Below, piece after piece: positions 9,919 through 17,307 of a DNA stretch of 64,000 nucleotides (positions within the stretch are counted from its first letter, which is position 1; each line of letters opens with the position of its first letter). The stretch is taken from contig NZ_JAERVL010000001.1 in the NCBI RefSeq assembly GCF_016745835.1, forward strand, positions 620,001 through 684,000, given 5' to 3'. This DNA comes from Caldalkalibacillus salinus. Lineage in GTDB: Bacteria; Bacillota; Bacilli; Caldalkalibacillales; JCM-10596. The notes below the pieces were generated by a model, which saw nothing but the letters and a program-made list of their open reading frames with translations, was not told the DNA's origin and searched no databases. Made by a program: the position numbers and the translations under genes.

Positions 9919-9990
9919 ATGAAACCAGAAACAAACCATTCGAATCAGCCGCATCAAGAGAGCAAAAACAATACTAAAAAAAGGGGCTAG
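9919..9990 (+). CDS. 23-codon leader ORF, probably the frameshifted N-terminus of the ABC permease
   Basis: ATG 9919 has a good Shine-Dalgarno (GAGGG, about 7 nt away). It encodes a hydrophilic peptide MKPETNHSNQ...NTKKRG ending at TAG 9988-9990. Just before the stop lies A7-G4 (9976-9986). Without one A, the frame would run straight into the permease as ...NTKKGARLAPYVILRKMLP, giving a normal cytoplasmic N-tail. A G/C-rich perfect inverted repeat (GGGGCTAG-A-CTAGCCCC, 9983-9999) follows the A run. It may be a sequencing or real indel, or a true leader peptide. Confidence 0.5.
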   Translation: MKPETNHSNQPHQESKNNTKKRG

Positions 9991-10003
9991 ACTAGCCCCT
10001 TAT

Positions 10004-10774
10004 GTGATATTAAGGAAGATGCTCCCCTTCGTTGCCGCTGTTGGGAGTTTGTTGTTCATATGGCAAGTGGTGCATTGGATTTTACCCGGTTATTTGATGC
10101 CCAGTGTATTTGAAGGCTTAAGCCGCTTCTTTGGCAATTTTTCCGATCCCGTCTTTATCGAGACGGTGCAAGCGAGTCTCTCCCGATTAGGGTGGGGCTA
10201 CCCTCTTGCTTGTGTTTTAGGTGCCACATTAGGTTTAATTGGTGGGGTTTCAAGACTTTTTGCTGTTTATCTTCGCGCTGTTATCTCAATTTTACAAGCC
10301 ATTCCACCTATTACATGGGTACCCTTTTTGGTCCTATTATTTAGTTTTGGGAACTTGCCTATCATCATCGTGATTACGATTGCTAGTTTCTTCCCAATGG
10401 CCTTATCCGTTCTCAATGCGACGGAGGGGGTTAATCGGACGCACCTTGACCTTGCTCGCGTCATGGGCGCAAACAAGAGACAGCTGTTATCCAAAGTGTA
10501 TGCGATGGAGACACTACCCGCTTTTGTGACGGGGGCGCAAGTGGCTTTCGGTAACGCTTGGCGTTCCCTTATTGCGGCCGAAATGGTTGGAGGTGCATCG
10601 GTGGGGCTGGGTTGGTCGACTAGCTACGCATCTGAAATTGGAGACATGACCGGTGTGCTTGCCGGCATTGTGACAATAGGGTCAATAGCCATTATACTCG
10701 ATTTAGTCATACTAGAATCCTTAAAGCGCAGATTGTTACGATGGCGTTATGTTGGTGAAGGGGGGCAGAAATAA
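10004..10774 (+). CDS. Permease of an SsuC/TauC-type ABC importer (start uncertain, probable upstream frameshift)
   Basis: Inner-membrane subunit of 256 residues with about six helices. The EAA cytoplasmic loop is seen as ATEGVNRTHLDLARVMGANKRQLLSKVYAMETLPAFVTG (about residues 140-178), where the ATPase docks. The listed GTG 10004 has no good Shine-Dalgarno at normal distance. The likely natural start is ATG 9919 in another frame, separated by one extra A in the A7 run. The protein is intact from the first membrane helix on, so a shortened form could still work. It lies 2 nt before the ATPase gene. Confidence 0.8.
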   Translation: MILRKMLPFVAAVGSLLFIWQVVHWILPGYLMPSVFEGLSRFFGNFSDPVFIETVQASLSRLGWGYPLACVLGATLGLIGGVSRLFAVYLRAVISILQAIPPITWVPFLVLLFSFGNLPIIIVITIASFFPMALSVLNATEGVNRTHLDLARVMGANKRQLLSKVYAMETLPAFVTGAQVAFGNAWRSLIAAEMVGGASVGLGWSTSYASEIGDMTGVLAGIVTIGSIAIILDLVILESLKRRLLRWRYVGEGGQK

Positions 10775-10776
10775 CC

Positions 10777-11511
10777 GTGCAAGAATTAACTTTTAAAGAT
10801 GTGAGTAAAACATTTGGTAATCTAACTGTGCTAGAAGGCATTAATTTTACAGTCCATCAAGGTGAATTGTGTGCGATTGTTGGCCCCTCAGGATGTGGAA
10901 AAAGTACTCTGTTACGGATGTGTGCTGGGATAGAATCACCAACGTCAGGCTCAGTGTTAGCAAACCATAGTCCGATTAAAGGGCCAGACGCTAAACGCAT
11001 GATGATCTTTCAAGACAGTGCCTTATATCCATGGCTGACAATTGAATCGAATGTGGGCTTTGGCTTAGAGTTAGCCGGTGTGCCTAAAGAAGAACGTCGT
11101 GAAAGGGCTAAGGCGATGATGGCTAAGGTAGGTTTAGCCGGCTTTGAAACGTACTATCCGCACCAGCTGTCAGGGGGAATGAAACAACGCGCTTCTATTG
11201 CGAGAGCACTTGTGATGGACCCCGACACATTATTATTAGACGAACCATACGGGGCGCTGGATGCTTTAACACGGGTCAAAATGCAGGAAGAGCTGCTCAA
11301 ACTATGGGAAGGGTCCAATAAAACGATGCTTCTGATCACACATGATATTGATGAAGCCCTTTATTTAGCGGATCGTGTCATTGTGATGAGTGCAAGACCA
11401 GGCCAAATTGTCCAAGAGTTAACCATCGACGAGCCACGTCCAAGAAATAGAAATAGCGCAAGTCTTGTGAAATTACGCGAGAAAATCATGGCCTTTCTCA
11501 ATGTAGCCTGA
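10777..11511 (+). CDS. ATPase of an SsuB/TauB-type ABC importer
   Basis: Nucleotide-binding subunit of 244 residues that powers the importer. Walker A is GPSGCGKST (about residues 38-46), signature LSGGMKQR, Walker B LLLDEPYGALD, and H-loop LLITHDIDEALYLADRV. The EPYGALD form and the DIDEALYLADRVIVMSARPGQI tail are typical of the nitrate/sulfonate/taurine branch. GTG 10777 follows GGGGGG and lies 2 nt after the permease stop. Confidence 0.93.
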   Translation: MQELTFKDVSKTFGNLTVLEGINFTVHQGELCAIVGPSGCGKSTLLRMCAGIESPTSGSVLANHSPIKGPDAKRMMIFQDSALYPWLTIESNVGFGLELAGVPKEERRERAKAMMAKVGLAGFETYYPHQLSGGMKQRASIARALVMDPDTLLLDEPYGALDALTRVKMQEELLKLWEGSNKTMLLITHDIDEALYLADRVIVMSARPGQIVQELTIDEPRPRNRNSASLVKLREKIMAFLNVA

Positions 11512-11612
11512 TATGACGATGAGTCGTCATACCACAATTGTTTTGCGATATGACTTTTATTTTTTATAAAAAAGTAATGCAAATAAGGAAAAAACAAAGG
11601 AAGAAAACAAAG

Positions 11613-11626
11613 GGGTGAAAACACCC
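11613..11626 (-). terminator. Terminator of the minus-strand thioredoxin gene
   Basis: Read on the minus strand, GGGTG-TTTT-CACCC is followed by CTTTGTTTTCTTCC and further T-rich sequence, 50 nt after the thioredoxin stop. The hairpin is symmetrical and could also serve the ABC operon from the left, though the plus-strand T run is less regular. Confidence 0.6.
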
Positions 11627-11675
11627 TCATTATTTTCTTCCTTTTAGTTTTGCTTTTTACTTGATGAACCACCAG

Positions 11676-11990
11676 TTATGAACCGGAAACGAAATCTTTC
11701 ACGGCTTCTTCAGGTACAGCACCCGTTAAGCGGTTTTGCTCTTCACCATTTTTTAGTAGGACCATGGTTGGGATACTCATGATGCCAAAGCGCTGAGCAA
11801 TTTCTGGCGCATGGTCAACATCGACACTGAAGAACTTAGTTTGGTTCGATAAATCCTCTGCAACGCTACTTACAACTGGATCCAGTTGTTTACATCCTGG
11901 TCACCAGTCTGCTGTAAATTTAAGTACAACGGGTAAATCAGCGTTCTGTACTTTTTCCTCATAATCTTGCTCACGTAATTCTGGTAGCAT
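11676..11990 (-). CDS. Thioredoxin with an in-frame TGA at the active site (probable selenocysteine, UPGC)
   Basis: The minus-strand frame from ATG 11990 reads MLPELREQDYEEK...VVLKFTADW, then TGA (11903-11901), then PGCKQLDPVV... to TAA, 104 codons in all. The reading around the TGA is a thioredoxin fold: strand VVLKFTADW, active-site helix, FFSVDVDHAPEIAQRFGIMSIPTMVLLKNGE with the cis-Pro (IPT), and a normal C-terminal helix. The TGA is codon 30, exactly where the first Cys of CxxC belongs, giving W-U-P-G-C. The second Cys (C33) is kept. SD AGGAGGAG precedes the ATG by 7 nt. The gene has its own downstream terminator. A Sec-for-Cys thioredoxin would act as a disulfide reductase. The alternative is a nonsense mutation or base error (TGC/TGT to TGA) in an ordinary thioredoxin. 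Confidence 0.75.
11872..11889 (-). promoter_or_regulatory. SECIS-like hairpin after the thioredoxin UGA
   Basis: Perfect 18-nt palindrome ACAACTGGATCCAGTTGT inside the coding region. In minus-strand RNA the 7-bp stem ACAACUG/CAGUUGU closes a GAUC loop. The stem begins 11 nt after the UGA and the loop 18 nt after it, and the first loop base is G. Bacterial SECIS elements lie within the coding region just 3' of the UGA, with the apical loop about 16-37 nt away and a G near its start, so the geometry fits. Function is inferred. Confidence 0.55.
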
Positions 11991-12141
11991 ATTTTTTCTC
12001 CTCCTAAACAATGTAAGTAATTATACTATACCACGACTTATGATCTTGTATTCGAGGTTCACTATTAATACTAATTCATTTAAAGGTGGGGTTCAACTCA
12101 TCTGCATGACTTTATTCTCATTTATTCCCATCAATACTCCT

Positions 12142-12173
12142 TGTGATAAGTGTAAAAATAAACATGTATCACA
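12142..12173 (+). repeat. Inverted repeat before the CAP lipoprotein gene
   Basis: TGTGATA (12142-12148) and TATCACA (12167-12173) are exact inverted copies 18 bp apart, just before the AAGGAGG of the next gene. The spacing is too wide for a CRP/FNR box (6 bp). It may be an operator for another regulator or a leader hairpin. Confidence 0.3.
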
Positions 12174-12196
12174 GTATAAGGAGGTCATAACAGAAA

Positions 12197-13108
12197 ATGA
12201 AAAAACTAGGCACGTTGATGTGCTGTTTGATTGCATGCCTAGCCCTTGTAGGCTGTAATGCAGATAACATGGCACAAAATAATAGACAATCGAGCGATGT
12301 AGAACCACTAGATAGACAACTAAGACAAAATGGTTACGTGGTCAGACGGAATCTTCAGCAACAGAATCTGCAACAACAGAATCAATCTTTTGCAAATCAA
12401 AACATCTCCAGCGATCACACCAGTATTGCCAGTGAACAATTTCCACATACCAGAGCGATATTAGTCCAACCGTCAAAGTATATTTATGTCGAAGTCGACC
12501 CTTCACAGCAACATGGGGACCAACAGCAAAGTCAGCAACCGGGGCAAGCCGAACAACAACCAGGTGGGGGACAACCACATCGTCCAGAACAAGATCATCA
12601 ACAACAACCAAACTATGGACAGCCCGATTCACAACAGCCCGGTGCTGAGCAACCGAATATGGGAACACCAGGTCAACATGGGCAACCAGGTGAACAACAG
12701 CAACAACCTGAACAAGAACAAGCGCAGCAGGCAGACGAGATTGTAGCACAAGTCGTAGAATTAACCAATGCTGAGAGAGAACGCAGTGGTTTATCAGCAT
12801 TGGAAATAGACAATGAACTTACAAATGTGGCACAAGAGAAATCGGATGATATGCAGGCCAACAACTACTTCTCTCATTCTAGCCCAACTTACGGTTCACC
12901 TTTTGACATGATGAGGGATATGGGAGTGTCCTACCAAGCGGCAGCAGAAAATATTGCGCAAGGGCAACCGACTGCTGAAGCTGTCGTCGATGCCTGGATG
13001 AACAGTGAAGGTCATAGACAGAACATCATGAATGGCAGTTTCACACATATCGGCGTAGGCTACAACGAGAATGGCCATTATTGGACACAAATGTTTATCA
13101 CAAAATAA
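12197..13108 (+). CDS. CAP/SCP-domain lipoprotein (YkwD-like)
   Basis: Secreted lipoprotein of 303 residues. Signal peptide with lipobox LVGC (Cys20), a Gln/Pro/Gly-rich low-complexity spacer (about residues 96-175), and a C-terminal CAP domain starting at EIVAQVVELTNAERERSGL. The CAP signature residues are seen: H in YFSHSSP, E in AAENIAQGQ, and the HRQNIMNGSFTHIGVGY motif. Bacterial CAP proteins of this YkwD type are surface-exposed, and their activity is poorly defined. The Q/P/G spacer probably reaches across the cell wall. SD AAGGAGG precedes ATG 12197. Confidence 0.88.
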   Translation: MKKLGTLMCCLIACLALVGCNADNMAQNNRQSSDVEPLDRQLRQNGYVVRRNLQQQNLQQQNQSFANQNISSDHTSIASEQFPHTRAILVQPSKYIYVEVDPSQQHGDQQQSQQPGQAEQQPGGGQPHRPEQDHQQQPNYGQPDSQQPGAEQPNMGTPGQHGQPGEQQQQPEQEQAQQADEIVAQVVELTNAERERSGLSALEIDNELTNVAQEKSDDMQANNYFSHSSPTYGSPFDMMRDMGVSYQAAAENIAQGQPTAEAVVDAWMNSEGHRQNIMNGSFTHIGVGYNENGHYWTQMFITK

Positions 13109-13116
13109 ATGAAGGC

Positions 13117-13174
13117 AAAGGGATTAGCTAAAAAAAGCCCCTCGTAATGAAGAGCTTTGGTTGCTAATCCCTTT
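13117..13174. terminator. Bidirectional terminator between converging genes
   Basis: AAAGGGATTAGC (13117-13128) and GCTAATCCCTTT (13163-13174) are perfect complements around a 34-nt loop. A T-rich tail follows on the plus side. The minus-strand gene's TAG sits at the edge of the right arm. Confidence 0.65.
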
Positions 13175-13379
13175 GTACTTTTTCGTCTACTGACGCGGTT
13201 GATCCGCTTGTTCCATCTTCCTTTTTAAAATGCTCAAGTTGTCCAGCGTTTTCTATATCACCAGACGCTTGATAACCATCCAACTCTTCATTGGTGGTTG
13301 TTCCATAGAGGCCCATCCCACCTAGCTCGACACGTGGATTATCCTCTTGACGCTCGCGTTTTTTATTATTGCGTGACAT
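13164..13379 (-). CDS. Small hydrophilic protein of unknown function
   Basis: 71 residues from ATG 13379, which follows GGGAGGTG by 5 nt; the frame extends further upstream but without a better start. Sequence begins MSRNNKKRERQEDNPRVELG and is charged throughout, with Gly/Thr/Asp-rich central and C-terminal parts and no membrane segment or Cys. The composition recalls small spore-associated proteins of Bacilli, but no family was recognised and spore function is only a guess. It converges on the CAP lipoprotein gene. Confidence 0.6.
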   Translation of the reverse strand: MSRNNKKRERQEDNPRVELGGMGLYGTTTNEELDGYQASGDIENAGQLEHFKKEDGTSGSTASVDEKVQRD

Positions 13380-13538
13380 CCCTACACCTCCCTTGTACAT
13401 AATGTAACCAAGCGTGTGTCCTTTATCCAAGGTCATTTTGAGTTAAATATGGTGTAAATTTGGCTTGCTTAATTTAAATAGTTAAGAAGTCATATGTATG
13501 CCATCAGGCGCATAAAGTGACAACATGGAGGGAGAAAC

Positions 13539-14471
13539 ATGCCGATAAGACCACCAATTTTGCAAAGGGGAGACACGATCGGGTTAGTCACGCCTGGGAG
13601 TCCCCTTGAAGCGAATATTATTAATGAAAGAGCCCAAACCTTAACCGATATGGGTTTCAACGTTCTGCTTGGTCGTTATGTCTATGCATTCGAAGGCATC
13701 GTTGCAACTTCAGCGCAACGAAGAGCTGAAGATCTCATGAACATGTTTCTAGAACCCACAGTGAAAATGATATTACCCACTCGCGGAGGGACGGGAGTAC
13801 AAACGATACTTCCCTTTTTGAATTATCAAGTCATATCGTCAAATCCAAAAATTATAACAGGTTATAGCGATATCACTGTTTTGATAAATGCTATATATCA
13901 GTTTAGTGATCTCATCACTTTCCATAGCTTGATGCTCAGAGACTTTGCGCCTCAAACTCCGCCATACAACTTTAATCAGTTTTTTGAAGCCACTTCTACA
14001 CTAACAGCACCAAGAGTGATAGAAAATCCACCAGATATGCGTTTAAACAGTCTGATACCAGGAAATGTGACGGGCCCCATAGTGGGTGGAAATATCACAT
14101 CTGTCGTCAATACGATTGGAACACCGTTCGAGATTGACACATTGGGTAAAATCCTTTTCTTAGAGGATATCAATGCCCCAACAAACACGCTATTGAGATA
14201 TTTTACACAGTTAGCGATGTCAGGTAAACTCGACGATTGTTTAGGGATTATTATGGGAGAGTGTACTAATTGTCTCGTTTCTTACGGCACAACATATGAA
14301 GACCTCATTAACGATTTTATAGTGCCTTTAGGAAAGCCACTGATGACAAACCTGGCGACAGCACATGGTACATATAAAGCCGCTATCCCTATAGGAGCGA
14401 CGGTCAACTTGGATACAGTTAATAATCGCTTGACTGTTCTTGAGCCCACTGTGAGCTTGATGGATGTTTGA
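13539..14471 (+). CDS. S66-family LD-carboxypeptidase-like serine peptidase
   Basis: 310-residue protein with the S66 layout. Opening segment LQRGDTIGLVTPGSPLE, LPTRGGTGVQTILPFL (the RGG turn), nucleophile Ser in ITGYSDITVLINAIYQ (about residue 111), catalytic Glu in LFLEDINAPTNTLLR, and His in TAHGTYKAAIPIGATV. S66 enzymes cleave the L-D bond of peptidoglycan tetrapeptides or inactivate microcin-like peptides. The catalytic residues are all present, so it should be active. It is monocistronic with SD GGAGGG. The substrate is not deducible. Confidence 0.85.
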   Translation: MPIRPPILQRGDTIGLVTPGSPLEANIINERAQTLTDMGFNVLLGRYVYAFEGIVATSAQRRAEDLMNMFLEPTVKMILPTRGGTGVQTILPFLNYQVISSNPKIITGYSDITVLINAIYQFSDLITFHSLMLRDFAPQTPPYNFNQFFEATSTLTAPRVIENPPDMRLNSLIPGNVTGPIVGGNITSVVNTIGTPFEIDTLGKILFLEDINAPTNTLLRYFTQLAMSGKLDDCLGIIMGECTNCLVSYGTTYEDLINDFIVPLGKPLMTNLATAHGTYKAAIPIGATVNLDTVNNRLTVLEPTVSLMDV

Positions 14472-14498
14472 TGTAGGATCACTTCTTTTCAATTATGG

Positions 14499-14530
14499 AG
14501 ACTTTCTGAATATAGAAGGTCTTTTTTTTG
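14499..14530 (+). terminator. Terminator after the S66 peptidase
   Basis: AGACTTTCT pairs with AGAAGGTCT (one G-U) over 6 nt, then eight T. Confidence 0.8.
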
Positions 14531-14850
14531 TTTCTATCTTCGTCTTAATTTCCTTCAACTTTACCTTATCTCTTCTTATTCATTTTGTAAGCGTGCTGAC
14601 CCAATCAAACGCCTTGTTTATGGTGGGACTTAATAGGCTTAACGACGCAAGAAAAAAATAATAGTTGATACAACGTGCAAAAATAGGCAAGAAACGTATA
14701 ATGTCACCTTGAACGCCCAACAAAAATTTATGTGATGACATACGCCTTTATACGGTCGTTGTTTTTTAGCGCTATATCAATAGAATGGAGGGTGAGGCTT
14801 AAATTCAAGCCAGCTTGACAATAAAATATTTTCTAAAGGAGTGAATTGGT
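14531..14850. other. Intergenic region before ectD, no gene seen
   Basis: 320 bp without a supported gene. A TTGACA occurs at about 14815, too close to the ectD start to be its -35. The leader ends in AAAGGAGTG. No operator was recognised. Confidence 0.4.
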
Positions 14851-15786
14851 ATGGTAGTAGATTTATATCCCTCAAGAAACAGCACTGAAGTACAATTGAT
14901 GGAGAGAAAAGATCCAATCATCCATGGAAGCTCCGAACAGGATGGTCCCTTAAGCAAGGCTGACCTTTTAAGTTACGAGGAGAAAGGCTATATCCTATTT
15001 GAAACGTTTTTCTCTAGTGACGATGTCATAATGATGAAAGAAGAACTACAACAAGAGATGGAGAACAACAAATATAACCATCAAGATGATGTCATTCGTG
15101 AGCCGGAAAGTGATGAGATACGCTCTGTCTTTGAAGTACACAAGAGAAATGATTTTATGAAGCGGCTTTCACAGGATCGTCGTCTTGTTTCTATTGCCCA
15201 ACAACTTTTGGGTAGTCAAGTATACATGACGCAATCTCGTATTAATTTTAAGCCCGGATTTAAAGGGAAAGAATTCTACTGGCATTCAGATTTCGAAACT
15301 TGGCATGTAGAAGACGGGATGCCACGTATGAGAGCTGTGAGTTGCTCCATCATTTTAACGGATAATTATGAGCATAACGGTCCGCTCATGTTAATTCCTG
15401 GATCACATAAATGGTTCGTATCATGTGCTGGTCAAACACCAAAAGATAACTTCAAACAGTCTTTGAAAAAACAAGAGCTTGGGGTACCAGACCATGACAG
15501 TCTCAAATGGCTCGTAGACCAAGCAGGAGGCCAAATTGATCGCGCAACCGGGCCAGCAGGTTCTGTTTTATTTTTTGAATGTAATACGATGCACGGTTCA
15601 AGTGGAAACATGTCCCCATTCCCTCGTAGTAACGTATTTTTCGTTTATAACAGTATTGAAAATAAACTGACCCAACCATTCTCAGGTGGAAAGCCGAGAC
15701 CTGAATTTTTAGCGAATAGACAGCAGATTAAACCGATCGAGCCTCAAGAGAATGATATGACTAAGCAGACGGTACAATTGACCTAA
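14851..15786 (+). CDS. ectD: Ectoine hydroxylase (EctD)
   Basis: Fe(II)/2-oxoglutarate dioxygenase converting ectoine to 5-hydroxyectoine, a compatible solute. The EctD signature is visible as FYWHSDFETWHVEDGMP (residues 142-158). Iron ligands are H145, D147 and H248 (MHGSSGN), and R259 fits 2-oxoglutarate binding. At 311 residues it has the normal EctD length. The gene stands alone: no ectABC, transporter or regulator is next to it, so ectoine must be made from another locus or imported. SD AAAGGAGTG precedes ATG 14851. Confidence 0.93.
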   Translation: MVVDLYPSRNSTEVQLMERKDPIIHGSSEQDGPLSKADLLSYEEKGYILFETFFSSDDVIMMKEELQQEMENNKYNHQDDVIREPESDEIRSVFEVHKRNDFMKRLSQDRRLVSIAQQLLGSQVYMTQSRINFKPGFKGKEFYWHSDFETWHVEDGMPRMRAVSCSIILTDNYEHNGPLMLIPGSHKWFVSCAGQTPKDNFKQSLKKQELGVPDHDSLKWLVDQAGGQIDRATGPAGSVLFFECNTMHGSSGNMSPFPRSNVFFVYNSIENKLTQPFSGGKPRPEFLANRQQIKPIEPQENDMTKQTVQLT

Positions 15787-15829
15787 ACATCAGTCATGGT
15801 TAAAACAAAGTAAAATATTTAAATACAAG

Positions 15830-15845
15830 ACTTGCACGTACAATA
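15830..15845 (+). promoter_or_regulatory. Weak AraR box candidate before araM
   Basis: ACTTGCACGTACAATA matches 12 of 16 positions of the B. subtilis AraR box ATTTGTACGTACAAAT. It lies between ectD and the hairpin preceding araM. If it controls a promoter here, the hairpin at 15878-15911 would be an attenuator rather than just the ectD terminator. Confidence 0.3.
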
Positions 15846-15877
15846 GGTACGGATAAGTATCTTCTCATTAACTAAAG

Positions 15878-15911
15878 GCAGCACAGCAAAAGACCGCTGT
15901 GTTGCTTTTTT
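15878..15911 (+). terminator. Terminator between ectD and araM
   Basis: GCAGCACAGC pairs with GCTGTGTTGC (one G-U) around 8 nt, followed by TTTTTTA. Confidence 0.85.
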
Positions 15912-16045
15912 ATAACTTTTTACGCCATTCATTGTAAATACTTTTGGAAAATTTTCTTGCAAAAAATTCAGAAATTATATAAGAATAGGGATAGATAGGA
16001 GTGAAATATAAAATAAAAAATCAAAAAAGGGAGAGAAGCAAAGCA

Positions 16046-17275
16046 ATGAATAGTATCATCAATCATTTATCTTCATTGGCGGAGAGTTGTCATTGTGGTT
16101 ACGATCATCATAAGCTGACTGTCGAAAAGGTGGTCATCGAACCACATGCCATTAAACACATGGCCGAGTTTTGTAAGGGGAAAGGCATGGGACAGGTGGT
16201 ATTAGTTGCCGATGAACGAACTTATGCCGCCGCTGGACAGTTGGTAAAAGATGCGCTCGATTCGGAAGGGATCATATCTCAAACGTGTATGTTGCCTGGG
16301 GATCAGAATGGTGATGTTGTGGCAGATGAAGCGGCCATTGTACATGTGTTAATGGACGTCCCAGCTAATGCATCTGCTGTAGTAGCCATAGGGGCTGGTA
16401 CCATACATGATATCGTGCGTGTCGTCAGTTACAAGATGAATAAGCCGTTCATCGCCGTTCCTACGGCACCTTCAGTTGACGGATTTAATTCTATGGGCGC
16501 ACCTCTGATCATCAAAAATCAAAAGATAACGTATCAGACACAAGCACCCATCGCCGTTTTTGCCGATGTGAACGTATTGAAGGAAGCCCCTCAGAATATG
16601 GTAGCGTCCGGATTCGGTGACATGCTTGGTAAGTATACGTCACTCGTGGACTGGCGTTTTGGGCATCTCGTTGCAGGCGAACCTTATTGCCCAGTTGTGG
16701 CTGATATCACAAAAAAAGCTTTAGCGTCATGTGTGAAAAACGTCGGTCGTATTGCCGAGCGTGATGAAGAGGGCATCGAAATCTTGACGTCGGCTCTTAT
16801 GATGTCGGGGTTTGCCATGTCAATATTCGGCCGTTCTCACCCTGCCTCTGGCGCAGAGCATCACCTATCACACTATTGGGAAATGGCTTTTTTAAAGGAT
16901 GGCAAGCGTCCTGTGCTACACGGAGCAAAAGTAGCCGTCTCAAGTCTCTTGGTTACCCATTTATATAAAACTGAAAGTGCGGCCATTTTCTCAGACCGTA
17001 CAGCCTTAGAACACTTATGTAAGGAAGAGCCAGCGATTAAGAAAAATATAAAAGACAATCTAAAGGAGATTAATGAACTCTTTGATACCATTCCTACAGC
17101 CTCGCAATTAGAGGAAATGCTCGTGCAAGTACGTGCCGACATATCACCAGATGACTTAGGAATTGGTCAAAATCTCGTACAACACAGCCTCAAAGAAGCA
17201 CATACCATCAGAGAGCGTTTCACTTTCCTACATTTTCTAAACGAGTATGTCAATCAAGTGAGCACGGCCCACTAA
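16046..17275 (+). CDS. araM: sn-glycerol-1-phosphate dehydrogenase (AraM/EgsA)
   Basis: NAD(P)-dependent enzyme reducing dihydroxyacetone phosphate to sn-glycerol 1-phosphate; in B. subtilis AraM supplies G1P for archaeal-type heptaprenylglyceryl lipids. Family features: GAGTIHDIVRVVSY (nucleotide-binding Gly-rich turn), PTAPSVDGFNSMGAPL (metal Asp), HPASGAEHHLSHYWE and VLHGAKVAV (metal His). The frame opens at GTG 16001, but ATG 16046 behind AAGGGAGAG is the better start, giving 409 residues, close to B. subtilis AraM. As in B. subtilis, it lies in the arabinose cluster. Confidence 0.9.
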   Translation: MNSIINHLSSLAESCHCGYDHHKLTVEKVVIEPHAIKHMAEFCKGKGMGQVVLVADERTYAAAGQLVKDALDSEGIISQTCMLPGDQNGDVVADEAAIVHVLMDVPANASAVVAIGAGTIHDIVRVVSYKMNKPFIAVPTAPSVDGFNSMGAPLIIKNQKITYQTQAPIAVFADVNVLKEAPQNMVASGFGDMLGKYTSLVDWRFGHLVAGEPYCPVVADITKKALASCVKNVGRIAERDEEGIEILTSALMMSGFAMSIFGRSHPASGAEHHLSHYWEMAFLKDGKRPVLHGAKVAVSSLLVTHLYKTESAAIFSDRTALEHLCKEEPAIKKNIKDNLKEINELFDTIPTASQLEEMLVQVRADISPDDLGIGQNLVQHSLKEAHTIRERFTFLHFLNEYVNQVSTAH

Positions 17276-17307
17276 CGCTCTACATGAACGGAGGAATCTA
17301 TATCAGG

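Noticed and set aside
11512-11530. ATGACGA/TCGTCAT hairpin after the ABC operon as a terminator
   Set aside because: No T run follows on the plus strand; it may be only a weak stabilising hairpin.
12142-12173. TGTGATA/TATCACA as a CRP/FNR site
   Set aside because: Half-sites are 18 bp apart rather than 6; kept only as an unexplained inverted repeat.
12342-12800. 152-codon open frame on the minus strand
   Set aside because: It is the antisense of the Gln/Pro/Gly-rich region of the CAP lipoprotein; its Val/His-rich composition is an artefact of CAA/CAG codons.
14464-14661. 65-codon frame with a hydrophobic stretch after the S66 peptidase
   Set aside because: It overlaps the peptidase stop and runs through its terminator hairpin and T run, with no SD of its own. 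Hydrophobicity comes from the T-rich sequence.
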